From: Escallonia rubra
Lineage: Eukaryota; Streptophyta; Magnoliopsida; Escalloniales; Escalloniaceae
Assembly (NCBI GenBank): GCA_033065855.1
Contig: JAVXUO010003050.1
Span: 124,001-188,000, forward strand
Direction of reading: 5' to 3'
Length of the DNA: 64,000 bases
Made by a program: the position numbers and the translations under genes. Numbering within the stretch: position 1 is the first letter of the stretch; each line of letters opens with the position of its first letter. The notes beneath the pieces were generated by a model, which searched no databases, was not told where the DNA came from, and saw only the letters and a list, made by a program, of their open reading frames with translations. This document shows positions 45,727-58,749 of the stretch, piece after piece.

Positions 45727-46779
45727 TCTGTGTATCTGTACGTAGATATGTATGGTGGTGGGGGTAGGGGTGAGGGTGTCAGTTTTGTGGATGATGGTTT
45801 TAGGGTGGTACAATGGTGGAACTTAAGATTTTGAGGGTGGTGTGATTGGGTGTGGTGATTTCGTTATTGAAGTGGATTAATGGTCGTGGTGCCGATCCGA
45901 GAGGGGGTACAATGGTGGGTTCAGTAAAGGGGTAGCAGGTGCAGCGCCCAGTTCTGTCAAGTTGTGGCGAGTGCAACGGTGGGTTCGAGGGGTAGTTAGG
46001 CAGTGGTCGTTGATGACTTGACAATGGTGGGGATTCAGTGATGATCGTTGTGAAATGACGGTGGTGGCTGTGGGGGGCTAGTGGTGACCAGTGATTATTG
46101 TTGCATGTGTGGTGGTACTTGTGGCAGAGATGGGTGGTTGTGGGCTCAGAAATAAAATAAAAATGGAGGGTTGCATGTAAAAGGAAATTTCAAGAGAAAC
46201 AAAGGGGTAAGTAAGTCATTTTACAGTATCTGTGACGTCCATATGTATATCGTCCAGTCAAAGAATACATTTGATATTTTTGATAGTCAATGGATACAAG
46301 TGAGATTATCCCCGTTACTCAAGGGGTTTATGAATATTATCCATAAACAATAAGGCTTAAAAAAAGTTGCAATGGTGATGTGGTACAAATGTACAATCAA
46401 CAAATAAATTTAAGAGATAAAACATATTTAATTATTAAATTCTATTTACCGGCTATAATTGCATGTTGTTACAAAAGGTTGCGGTACAAATTTTCTCGCG
46501 ACGAGAATTACGTTGCTAATTTATTCCAATAAGGCATGTTGTGACTACTTTGGGGACTGTTTTTGTCTTTTTATTGCTAACATATTTATCAGCAATGCAT
46601 TTTATTTTGCTCCTTTGATAGCAAACAAATTACAGAGCTTGTCTTAATAGCTTATACTTAGACATGGAGAGATTTTGAGCTGAAAGATGCTATCCCATTC
46701 TGATGAAGTGTGCTTCTACTTAAAAATTAAGAGATTTTTGAGTTAAAAAAAAATGCAGATACTAGCCCATTCTGACTGA

Positions 46780-47584
46780 GGGATTGTTTGATAAAATTGA
46801 AATTTAAGTGCCGAAAAAGTTAAGCACTGAATTCGTAAAACTGAAAACTTTAAGCGACTGTATTTTTACTGAAAAATTAATTAATTTGTTTGGTAAACCA
46901 AAAGCAGATGTTTGAAAATTGTTTATTTACAAATTTATCTATTTTATCAAAAATATGCATTTGTTTATATACTTTATAACTTTTTTGGGGGGCTAAAATC
47001 GTGTTGGTGGTGGCAGTGATGATTGAATAGTGGTGGTGGGCGGCAAAAATGTGTCAATGGTGGCGGTAATGGTGCATGAAGACGTGGTGTTAGTAATTGT
47101 GATGATAACGATAGACGGCGACATGACAGTCATGGCAGTGGTTGTAGTGTGGTGGATCTTTAGATGATTTTGACAGAAATAGACGTGGTGACAACAACGA
47201 CGGTATGTTGGAGGTGGCGATGTCAGTGGCGGTGGTGATAGTGGCTAGGTCATGATAATTGTGGTGGTGGTGGTAGCAAAAGAAAATAGTGGTTGTGGTG
47301 GTGGTTATATTGTGGTGGAGGCGGTGTTACCAGCAAATTAATTGAGGCGATATCATTGTGATAATTATTTTTAATGTAAAAATATGTTAAATAACTTTTA
47401 ACCATCTCACTTAGAATTAAGTGATTAGCATTAAGTAAGTCCACCCTAACTTAAATTTTAGTCTATTTTTTGTAGGAATTAATTTTTTTAAGTGATACAA
47501 GGTTAAGCGTTATCAAACGCACTTAATTGAAAATAATTGAAAACTTTAAGTTTTAAGTACGTAATTACGTTATCAAACACACCC
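46780..47584. mobile_element. MITE-like element with TTTGATA-type TIRs
   Basis: GGGATTGTTTGATAA at the left end is mirrored by TTATCAAACACACCC at the right. Flanking trinucleotides are TGA and TAA, a possible degenerate TWA-type TSD. The interior is rich in GGTGGTGG-type repeats with no transposase. Confidence 0.45.
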
Positions 47585-47589
47585 TAAAT

Positions 47590-50500
47590 AAGCATGGCAA
47601 ATGGCAATGTACCGAACCCATTTTAATACAACATCACAAAACTGAGCTGATTAAAGAGGTCACAAAAGGGACATCCTAGGAGATCCAAGTTATCCGAAAG
47701 AGTGAAACAATTGACGGACGCCGACCCAGTCGTCAAAGCCCCCATACGCACATCCCATGGGGCGCCTGACTCACAAATTTTGATGCTTCATTTACGCTCC
47801 CCATGCCTTGGACACCCAACTTGATTGCGAGGAATTTATACCGAAGTTATCGGTGCACACTTACACCTCTAAGGCTAATGACCCCAAGCTGAGGAGTATG
47901 TAATTGGTGGCCTAAAGCCTACCTGTCTAAAGCCAAGTTCATTTTGTGCCGCTTGTAGCTTTACGGGACATAACAAAGAGCAATAGACTGGAGACAGAGG
48001 CAAGAGTCGCTCTTACACACAGACTTTTGTAGTCCTCTGTGTGTTGGATTTCTTGTGCTAACAAGGCGAGGTTATTGAGCAAGAGGGATGAGCATATGGT
48101 GGTGCATCCATAGCTGGTGGATCTTGGTGAGTTTTAGTCACTCCCACGTGCCACGAACATACATATCATCGAAGAAATCTACAAATGTAGGTAGGGGCTC
48201 GGACTTTATTTGAGAACTTCTGGATTTTTTGCAAAATCAGGGAGAAAACACTTTAGACCTTGGGAGCCTATTACTTTTGACTTGGAATCACAACTTAGAT
48301 TGGACATTCTGGCTATCAAAGCTCCTCTCACTTGGCGCCTCCTCCTCAACCATTGTGAGGACCTCTAGGCTCTGCCTAAGTTTCCTTAGTCTCCATCTCT
48401 TGGTCACCACTGTGTTGTTATGTAACTTGTACTAAAAGTTCGACACAGGCTACCCTTATCAGAGGTGGCACCTACATCTTAGCTCGAACCTACCTCGCCG
48501 GAACTATATGTTAGATTTGGCCTAACTTACGGAATATTTTGTTCAATTTTATTATGTCAAAACTTATGAGGTTAATCTGAGTATGACCGGTTAGGCCACC
48601 TAATTGGATTTGACTGATCAAATCCAACACTATATCCTATAAGGAGCGGATTAGACTTTCATTGTAAGAATAAATCTAGATAAAATGGATTAATTGGTCG
48701 TGTTCTTTTACACTTCTATGTTTCTGTTTTTATTTCTTGTTTTCATCTTATGTTTTTTCATTTTAAAAACAAAAACACCATCTTGTTCGTTTACGCTTTT
48801 TCAAAAAGTATCTAGTGTCTTTTTTTTCTTCATGTAATCTTGTTCGTTTACACTTTCTCAAAAAGTATCTAGTGTCACTTTTTCCGTATAATCTTGTTCG
48901 TTTACTCTTTTTATATCCGTTTAGAAAATGGATACACGTCCATTTACATGTTTTTCCTCAATTTTTTTCTTGTACTTTCACCAATACCCTTAGTATTGGT
49001 GATTTAGCATCGTGCCCTCTACAACTGTAAAAAAATCTTGACATTTGGCAAAACAAGAACCACTCGTCAAGTTCCATTTTCCTCATGCCGGAGCACTTGG
49101 GGCTCCTTCCATGTTTTATTGCCTCTACGAAACTCAGTACCACTGCTTCTAGTAAACCCAGAATCACCGCCTCCACCACAATACCACCTTCACTAACTAT
49201 GGTCAAACGTGTGTGTCATAATAAAATTGCCTATGGAGAGACTATAAAACTGGTCTAACTTTATTCACATCTTTTCTTTCTATTTGTTGCAAATAGATTG
49301 TCGAACTAAATGGGGTTGGATCGCCATGGCATGACCGCAATAGAGGTGGGGGAATCGATGATTGAGAGTGGTGTTATGGTAATTTAGTTTTCTGGTGTGG
49401 GTGGCGATTACTGATATATGGTGGTGTTTTGGTGGTGAGGGCGGTTTTGAGATGCTTTTGTGGTGGCTGTGTCGGTCACGATTAGGCTGGAAAGATGAGA
49501 TCAGAGGTTTTTATTGGTGGCCGTGGTGGCGAGGCGTAATTTTTCGTGGTGGCACAGCGGCGGGGCGTTTTTTATCGTGGGGACTATGGAGCTGGTCGTT
49601 GATGTCTATGGTGGTGGTACAAAGAGAGGAGAGAGAGAGTATTGATGTGATGGTGAGGCAGAAAATAGGTGAACAAGTTGTCTTTTCTTTCCCTTGGTTA
49701 TGACATGGATCTAGTTTTGTCTGAAAATGTGAAAACACCTTTGACAAATACAGAGAAAAATAAACGAACAAGAAAAGTAGAATCTTTTTTACTATCATTA
49801 AAAAAATATGAAAATAAAAGTTGTAGACGAAAAGCTTCGATCATAGCTATATGATATAAGAAAAAGAAACAAAACATAAATTCAAAACTGTAAATTTTTG
49901 GCAAAGCTTTTTTGGCACAGGCATAACTTTAAGTATGTGGCATCACTTTTGGTAAAGCTTCTATTACAAAGTAGAAAAAAAGTCATTACAACTTTAACAA
50001 TAAACCTAGCCGAAAACAGAAAAATCGAAGTAAGACCACAGAGACCCTCTTCCCTATTGCACGGAGAAGTCTTCTTTGCAGTTCCCTCGCAGCTCAAACA
50101 CCCTTTGTTTTGTTTTCACTATCGGAATTAATTGCAAGCAAATCATATGTGGACATAAAGAATTTATAGAACTTTTGGTTTTCATTTTCATCACCAAGAA
50201 ATCAACAAAAATATAAAGAATAAAAAAACTTTTAAAGTCAACTTGTACCCAGGATATGCCTCTATAAGTAGAAAATTATACATCTATCACAAGGTTTAGG
50301 TGTGTGGATATTCCTCAATGTCCCGTCTATTCACGGAATGCGAGAAGCAAATCATCTGCTTCCGGAAGAAATCGAAGAATTTCTTGGTGGTCTTTAATAG
50401 ATGTGCCACCATCTCTTACAGAAAAAAACATTCGTTAATGTAATTCTCCCGATTTAACAAGAAAAAATTTACTTGCTCATATAAAAATCGACATAGATAC

Positions 50501-52401
50501 CTTGTGTTTCTATGTCGCGAGCAAACATTGGATGGGCCCAATCATTGACAGTTCCATCATGAATGGGAAGCTAATGTCATAGAAGCAGTGGTTAATGGAG
50601 GTAAAGAGCCTGGGCGCGTTGAGGTATTTGTCTCGGACTATCCATTATTTTTTAGTATGACAAAAAATATTTGTTTTATAAGCTACTCAGGATTCAAGAA
50701 AATTAAAGAAGTCATTTGACAGTAGATAGCTTATCATAAAAAGAGACTAGGAGAAGAAGTCACATCTTATCTTATGTGACATAATTCACCACCCGGGGTG
50801 ATGAAAAGGAGTAAATATCTTATCACCAAATGAGAGATCGGGAGAAGAAATCTCACATATTTCGCCACCCTAGGTGGTGATAGGGTGGCGAAAACGCACA
50901 GCAATAGATGTGCCACGGAGTAGTGTTCACGAGGGTGGTGAAACGTGAATCATTTCATTTAAATTCTCTGTTCGGTGGGCCAACGGCTATCATTTGCTAA
51001 ATTATAGCCTTTTTTTGTTTAGTTAACCTATAATCATGAAAAACTATTCAAACATTTTGTTTATAACTCATTTTTTTCTCTTGGTCATAATTATCAAATA
51101 CCGTGTCGGTACCGACCGTATCGGCGGATACGTCCACTTTTTTCTTTTATCAGTACGGTTTTCCTTTATATTTTGTACCGATAAAAATGCCACTCCGATA
51201 CAGGTAATATCGGTCGAGATATTGTGTTTTGTAATGATTCCTTAGAAAATATAAAAGTTGCCAAAATTTGTTGAAAATTTTAGTAAATTAACCATACAAA
51301 GACTAAATAGAAAAAACTCCAGGTTCTTTTATATCGATCAAATCCTCTATAACCTCTTTCTCACAATATTCATTAGAACTTACAAAATATTTTTTGATAA
51401 TTTTTCAATTTTCATCACAATTTTAACTTTTCTTTTACTTTTCTTCTTAACTTTGATTTGCTTCATATTTGAAAGTTTTCGTCGCATTCTTTTATCTATA
51501 TGATGTACTGTTTTATACATTTTTTGACGCAGACGCATGCACAAACAACTTATTTTTGAACTCAAAGACGTCATTCTTGAACAAGCAACTTATTCTTTTA
51601 TACGAATTCCCGAATGACATAATTGAAAAGAAGGGTAATTTTAGAGGAGATAATTCAATTGAATAATTATTTATTCGTAGTGCTACTGTGTAGGAATAAA
51701 CAACTTATTTGGAAACAAACAGTTTAGTTGAAAAAAAAGGTAATTGAAGTCCTAGCGGAGCTATGACGGAGGAAATACATGTATATATTTTTAGTTCGCC
51801 AAGGAGTGAGTATTATATGTGTATGTTATTGATGCAAAATCTAGGACGGTACCAATACAGTATGATAACGATACGTATCATTTTATGGGGAAAAAAATCA
51901 GTACGCGTTTCAGTACAGTATTAATAACTATGCTTTTGGTAATAACAACAAAAATATATACATCTAAAAAAAGACTACAAAGCACTCAAGTTACACCAAG
52001 CTCATAAAGGGCGAGAAGATAGACACACAGATACATGGATGACATCCTAATCCACTAAGCATCATAATAAGAAATTAGTCTATAAATGAAAAGCACAAAA
52101 AATTCCATAACGTAAAATCAAATAAGTTGGCTTGCCAAAAGATAACCAACAACAACGAGATTTTTTCTTATTCGTTTATTTGGTGGATCAAAACAAACCA
52201 GCAGATAAGCCTGTGACCTGTCAAAGTAAAGGAAAGTGAAGGAGAGCAATTCTTGGAGAAAAGATGACCGCTACACTTTGTAAATGTTAGGCGAGTTCTA
52301 ATTGAAAAAAAAAATAACTAATCTCGACCGTCTAGAATCACACGTGGACAGACGGATGACAGTTGGAGAAATAAGAGAGGGACCGGCCCGTGTGTATGTG
52401 T

Positions 52402-52446
<45 letters not shown>

Positions 52447-53450
52447 TTATGTTCAGAAGCGCTCCCGCACTCATGAATTTTTCCAAATTGACGCACTTGC
52501 ACTCGCATCTTATATAGGTCACATCATAGTGGCACTTATCTCGTTTCGCATTTTACATGATGGATCACTAGCATGTGGCTATCAACAGCCTTTCCCTTCC
52601 ATCACTTGCCAAGGGGTTTCCCTTCGTCAGACCATTAAGCAGACACCGTGAAGGAACTAGTTTCCTTGTCTCTCCCTCTATCTCCCCTCCTTCCTACACC
52701 TCTGCCTCGACAAGCCACCAATATGCTGAGTAGGTGAGCCAAACGTAAGAAGGAGCAAAGCTACATCTATTCGGCAGCAAGAGAGGGAGCGAAACCGAGC
52801 CAGAAGGCATCCGATTTTTGAAGCATCTGTTGACTTGCGAACCAACAGTACCTAATGGCTAATATCATGCCAATATTACTGCCAACATATATAAACACTT
52901 ACTATAGCTAGGAAGGACAGATGTAAGATCTGAAAAGCAATCTTCTCCCATAATCAGCATACCTGCACAATAAGCTAGGACTGTACTGTACAAGAATCAA
53001 ATACATTACAACATAACAAGGTAACACCACATACGTCAAGAGCTGTTTTAGTTTTAGTTTTACTTTCTATTATCCTCAGTAGTTTCATGGCAACTGCTTA
53101 GAAAGGGCAAGGGGTGGGGGTTTTCATTAAGCATGAGAAAGAAATGGTAGTCTAGTAAACATAGTTCAAAGTGAAACTAACTGAAAGTTGCAAATGGAAC
53201 CTGGATATTAGAGTAGCAATCAAATGCTTACATCTAATCGACAGCAACTTAGAAATTAAAGTAATCCTTCCAAGGGTCACTAACTTTCATTGAGAGATCG
53301 AAAGCAGTCTCTTTTCTTTGCTCAACGCGTCAATTTACCTGTAAAATTAGCAGATTGACGCAACAGCAACAGCAAACCAACAGATAAAGTAAAAATCAAA
53401 TGAAGCATACCAATGCAAAGATGTACCTTGTTTTGATAGATTGGTGGATC
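47590..53450. other. Intergenic, no supported gene
   Basis: AT-rich. Noted: a hairpin with 13-bp perfect arms (50860-50872 and 50881-50893), a (TG)n(GA)n microsatellite at about 52390-52444, GGTGG-rich DNA at about 49380-49620 and duplicated CTTGTTCGTTTAC segments near 48780-48905. Short open frames throughout lack recognisable domains. Confidence 0.45.
52390..52444. repeat. (TG)n(GA)n microsatellite
   Basis: A run of GTGTGT dinucleotides followed by about 16 GA dinucleotides. Confidence 0.9.
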
Positions 53451-53462
53451 TTTGTCATCGGC

Positions 53463-54285
53463 TCAAACCATCACCCAATCATCACAATCGTTACCAGAAT
53501 CCAAAGAATTAGCCCTCGACCGAATAGGCAGTGTCTTGGCCACATTATCTCCTCCAGGTGAGAATAATGGAGTGGTGCCATTTTCTTCCTCCATAACCAG
53601 CTTCGATTCTTCGGCCTTGGGCGCATCTTTTGCGTCAGTTGGTAGAGACAACAACAACTCAAACCTCTCAGGTAAATGAAGCATTTGAATTCCTCTGCAA
53701 TTGCCATTTGACATAGTACATGCCTTATATTCGTCCGCCTCAAGCGCTTCATGCGTCTCGTTTTCAATCATTTTATCTAATGCCTTGACAATTTGCCCCC
53801 CATAATTCATTATTTTCTTAAACCGTCCATCTGCGCTCACGCATTGAAACATTTTGAACAGTGCCTTCTTGTGACAAAGCCAAAACAACTTTGACTTTGG
53901 TGACGCGCCTGATATATAGCCCACCACGAGGGGGCTTTTCGTCCTCCCTGGCCTTACTGTACAGATCTATCTTTACCCTTATCTTGTCATTCCAACTTAA
54001 CCATTTACTTTTGGTTATCAAATTATCCACTAGCCCTAATACATCCATGCACTTGTCAAGGTTATCTGCCTTGACATCCCTTGACAAATCATGCATTAGC
54101 CGTGGCTTTGCTTCCCAAGCCCACATGGACTTGGTTAGCAAATCATCCATCACCCCTGATACATCCTGACGGCAATCAGCCCTTATCTTTCTCAACAAGT
54201 CGTCCATTAGCCCTAACCCATCGTTACCTTTGCTCTTCCAGTGGACCACAACTTGAGCGCACACTATTTCAAAGGCAGGGGGCAC
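53463..54285 (-). CDS. Unidentified coding sequence with a frame break
   Basis: Two overlapping minus-strand frames look protein-like. The upstream frame (54285 to 53818; no ATG at its start) reads ...FEIVCAQVVVHWKSKG...MDDLL.K with repeated MDD/VDNLL-K segments. The downstream frame (53927 to 53463) reads GYISGASPKSKLFWLCHKKALFKMFQ... and ends in an acidic, serine-bearing tail, SLDSGNDCDDWVMV. The natural switch between them would fall near 53920, by a short intron or a 1-nt frameshift. I do not recognise the family. It could be a gene with unresolved exons or a pseudogene. A decayed LTR (54707) lies about 420 bp upstream. Confidence 0.4.
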
Positions 54286-54706
54286 TAGGGTTTGCAGTAT
54301 TCAAACCCTTTTCTTGGTAGAAAGGAAGTGAATCGCCGACTGTGTGAAAATGGTGATTGTGTTGTGCAAATCGTGACCCAACAGCCAGAAAATGGTGACG
54401 AAGTATGACTGATCGAAGGATGTTGACGAAGTTAGATGTTATACACGTAGAAGAGCTCAAGTAGGACTTTCTTTTAGATGAAAAGCCTAGCTAGGAAATA
54501 TCAAGCACCAGGTGCTAAAGTGTTAGACTATCACTAATAATTTGTCCACGGATTAATATTATAAATTAGTGTAACAACTATCCACATAAATAAGAAAAAA
54601 TAAAACGAAAACAAAACTGACATAGACATTTCCCACAAGAACCCTACCATTTGGTTCTTCTTAGCCGCCACTCCTTTCCCTCTCTCACACACAATCAATA
54701 ATTTCC

Positions 54707-55675
54707 TGATGCCAAGGAAGTGGATTCGTAGATTATGTGAATGTGCCACAAAGGATGCAGTCTAAGTCAACTGCCATTTTTTTAGTATTGGGAAACACAA
54801 GGGTGAAAGAAGGACAGAGACCAAGGCTTCCCAGATAGGGCCTAAGAAATGGTATTGTTGCGAGGGTGAGGGCTGAGGCAAATACGGGCCGATAGTCAAT
54901 GGTCCAAGCTAAGGCCCAAGAGTCACTGTCGAAATGCGAAGGTCCAAGTGTCACAATCCACGTCAGGATATTGATTCAGATCCCAAATCCAAGAACTCTC
55001 TCTCCCTAGAATCTATTGCTCTAGAACTCTACAGTGAGAAACTGAATTTTAGCAAAAGAGTTGCACAAGTCCAAAATAGAGTCCAAAGTCCTCTACTTAT
55101 AGGCAAAAGTATGCTTATGATGTCATCAGTCGGCACGTGGCGCCTCCTTAGAGAGCCATATGACCAAGGGAGCCACAAATATGGGTGTTACTCAGATTGT
55201 CGGATTGCATATTCACCATGTTTGTCTTGCACAGCTTCGCTCTGCCTAAACAAGAAGATTGATCACATAGTGTCGGCATGATCAGAGAATCGCTGGAGGC
55301 ATGATAACATGACAGGGTACCGAGGGGCATAATTGTGTAAGTGGCAAGGCGCATAGGCACATCGGGATGTGTGCGGTGCTGAGGTTGAGCTCAATGGAGA
55401 TGGTGCAGGGGCGCAATGAACTAGTGTCGTGTAAGGCACGTGACATGGCGACGACACATGGGTGCGGCTGGAGAAAAGTTACAGGTGGCACGTGTGATAG
55501 AAGGCGGCACTCGGACGCGGCCGGGGGTCATGGTGCTTGGGGGCGGTCGAGTATCATGGCGCTCAGGTGCGGCGATAGGCATTGTGCCAAGGGCATATGA
55601 CGGGGAGACGAGGTTGGGTGATGTGAGGGGAATCGTGACGGGGGCACGTGACGTTGAGATAACGCTTGGGTATGG
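54707..55675 (-). mobile_element. Decayed LTR of the TR-GAG family
   Basis: It begins TGATGCCAAGGAA and follows the order of 4098-6252 (the CCACAAAGG.TGCAGTC, AGACCAAG.GCTTCCCAGA and CACGTGGCGC blocks) with many substitutions and without the ~170-bp array. It is cut at 55675 by the next element. Orientation is the same as the complete TR-GAG copy. Confidence 0.7.
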
Positions 55676-57540
55676 TGTGATACCCCAAAAATACCAAAAA
55701 TTAATCTTACCGCGAGTTTGATTAATTTGGAGGTGCTATTTTTATTAAGTAGCAATATGTTGGTGATAATTAAGTGTTAGGGAGCTAAATAAGGGGTTAG
55801 TGTGGCCTTGGAGGTTAAAATGTAATTTTGGAAAGTTAAGGGGCAAAAATATAATTTTGGAAAATATTGGTGAACGAGATGCATATTTTTATTAAGTAGC
55901 ATCATTTCGATGATAATGAGGTGTTAGGGGGCTAGAGGAGGGGTTATGGCGAATTTGGGGTCAAATTGTAATTTCTCAAAGTCAAGGGGTCAAAATGCAA
56001 TTTTAGAAATTTGAGGGGCAAAGTGCAAAATTTGAAACTTTGCAAAATGTGTCATAACCTGATGAAAATAGGCCATGCACGATGGCCACCTCCTGCTTGC
56101 TATAACCTGAGTCATTGTTGGAAATTATAAAGTATTTTGGGATATGTTTTATGAGAAGAAAATTGTGGGGTGCAAAACTGAAATAACCGAAAGTGAAGAA
56201 CAGCTGAAGAACATGCACAGCAGCAGCCACAGGAAGGAAGGAAAAAGAGAAGGAAAGAAAGAAAAAAGGGGGAAGGAAGAAAGAGGAGAAGAAAGGAAAT
56301 AGAGAAAGAACCTTAAATTTATCAGGGTAATCCCTTGATCCTAAACCCAAATTGCAAAATTGTGGAAATTGGAATGAACTTGGTCGAAGAATATGTGACA
56401 TGCATATTTATATATATGTGTTCGGTTGTTTATGTATAATCAGGGATGGGGAATTTAAATGGATTCTTGTTAGAATCATGTTTATGAGAACTTAAAATGG
56501 AGAAAGAAAGAAAACTAATTAGGGTTTCGAAATTGGTGGGAGTTCGGTGTGTGTGGGTGTGTGTTCTTCAATTTGGTTCATGAGTTTGGATTCAATTGGT
56601 TTAATTGTGCGAAATTGATGCATAAAAATGAGTTTAGGGCATGAATTGGGTGTATTATAATGTGTTTAAGTGAGAAGTTCATGCGCGATTGTTAGAGGAG
56701 TGTACCCAGGATGCTGTTGATTGAAGGAGGAAGAAGATGAGTGTGTGTGCATGAAGGTGAACTAGTGTGCGTTGATGTGAATAGTGACTGCTTTTGTCAT
56801 TAAAGGTGAAAATTAAGTAATCAGTTTAAAATTCAAAATTTTAAAAATCGTTAGGGTCAGATTTAGCCAAAAGGCAAAAACCATACCCCAGTTATTTTTA
56901 GGAGACATACATCATGGAAAATTTTCATATTTTTCCGAGGTCAGGAAAGAGGTTAACCGATGTGGGAATTTTGGGACTTTACAGTGGAATTTAAAATATT
57001 AAACGAGGGCGGTTTCGAACGAAAATTTTACGAGAACCCTAGGATGTTGGGAGGTTCCATTTCTCAATATTTTGGATCATTCTGAAGTCGTATGCTATTT
57101 TTGGTAGATCAGGCTTTTAAGCGCTCGGTCCGGACACCGGTTCGGAATTTTCGGGCGAAATTTTTTTGAAATACTTTTTATCTTAAGAATGACTTCAGGA
57201 GGCTAAAAATAGCGTTTTAAAGTACTTTTGAGATTTTACTGGTGCCGGGAACCCTCGGGGGCATTTCGATTATTTGCCTCCCAGAGAGGGGTATTTTGGT
57301 AGTTTTTCAGTAAAGTTTTCCCAAGGACTTTTTAGTTCAAAAAGGGTTGTAAAACACGTGAAAGGTTGTTTTGAAGCTGATTTGGGGCGTTGGAGTGATA
57401 GTGAACCCCCAAGGGCATTTTCGGTAATTTGCCGCTAACCGAGGGATATTTTGGTATTTTTCCCTTTAATTTTTTTTGAGGGATTATTTGGGCTATAAAT
57501 GATGTAGTTCATCTAAAAAGTAGTTTCAAAGCGGTTTTTG
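55676..57540. mobile_element. Fragment of another LTR-like element
   Basis: It starts TGTGATACCCCAAAAATACC, a common plant LTR start, and contains a diverged direct repeat of about 149 bp (from about 55739 and 55888, around TTTTTATTAAGTAGCA). No matching right end (GGGGTATCACA type) is seen before the TR-GAG LTR begins at 57541, so it is truncated or joined by rearrangement. Confidence 0.45.
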
Positions 57541-58684
57541 AGTGTGCATCATCCCACAAGGATAGGCGACTCCTCCGGTACACTATCTCTGCCAGTGAGC
57601 TTTTCAACTTCCTTTCCGCCAGGTAGACGGCTCCCCCGGGATGCTACCTTGATGCGCTCCGAGTGCTCCAGCACAAGGACTCACCCGTGGGGATAGGTGA
57701 CTCCTCTGGGACACTATCTTCGCCAAGGAGCTTTTCAACTCCCCTTCCGCTAGGTAGACAGCTCCTCCAAGATGCTACCTTGACGCGCTCCGAGTGCTCC
57801 GCCACAAGGACTCACCCGCGGGGATAGACGACTCCTCGGGGACACTATCTCCGCCAGGGAGCTCTTAATGCTCTGGTACGAAGACTCCCCTTCTGCCAGG
57901 TAGACGGCTCCTCCAGGATGCTACCTCGGCCCGCCAGGTAGACGGCTCCTCCGGAATGCTACCTCAGCCCGCGGAATAGACAATTCCTTCGGGACACTAT
58001 CTCCTCCAGGGTGTCTACATGGCTGGCCTAAGTGCTTTGGCATTGGGGGCTTCATCAGCACCTCTAGGGACTATGACCCCCGGGTCACTCCGAGACGGAT
58101 GCAGGTCACCGGAGGGCATCGCGCCTAGTCCGCTTGGATTGGTGGCTAGATCAAGGGGTGTTCTCTGGCCATACTGAGGCTGTGGGAGCCAGTCTTTCTA
58201 GACAGACAGAGTGACGCTGTGAGGAGCAGGCCAGGTGAATATGCAATCCGATAGTCCAACGGAGAACCAATATTTTTGGACCCCTGGTGACGTGTCACTC
58301 CCAGGGGATGACACGTGTCAGCTGATGACACAGACACACTTTTCCCTATAAATAGTGGACTTTGGATTTTATTTTCAAGAGGATTCCCTCATTTGACAAT
58401 TTCACTTTCTCACTCTAGAATCCAAATCCTTTAGAATTTTAGAGAGAGAAACATACAGGATCCTGACTCTGGACCTAAGCATCGGACTGTGGCTGTCGTT
58501 GTATATTCGCCCTGCGCCGTCGCCCTTGCAGCACTGCCACCCTTAGGCTTTGTCTGGGAGTCCCTTGGTCTCTGCCCTTGCTCCACCCTTGTTGTGTCCC
58601 ACATCAGCACACTTGGCATCTGGCTCGGACTGCATTCCTTGTGGCACCTCCTCCTCGACTGCGAACCCACTTTTCTTGGCATCA
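57541..58684 (+). repeat. Truncated 5' LTR of second TR-GAG copy
   Basis: It carries tandem units of the ~170-bp array (57545-58020) and the TATA-like CTATAAATAG (58346-58355), and ends TTCTTGGCATCA. The first part present in the 3' LTR (60262-61092) is missing. Confidence 0.8.
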
Positions 58685-58749
58685 TTTTGGTGCTGGGGAG
58701 GTGAGCATCACAGTGCAGTTCATCCCTTGTCTGACACACCCAAGCAACC

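Larger units (their letters stand above)
38741..46350. mobile_element. Possible outer TIR element hosting nested retroelements
   Basis: The sequence at about 38741-38800 (CCATAAGACCCCTTGAG...GGGGTAATCTC) has an imperfect reverse complement at about 46290-46350 (GAGATTATCCCCG...CTCAAGGGGTTTATG...CCAT). Between them lie a solo LTR and a Copia element, plus CCACC/GGTGG-rich spacer DNA (41500-41690 and 45735-46140) that could be the interior of the older element. No TSD or transposase was identified. Confidence 0.35.

Noticed and set aside
41687-45731. TSD for the Copia element
   Set aside because: The bases next to the two LTR ends do not match for any choice of LTR start; not claimed.
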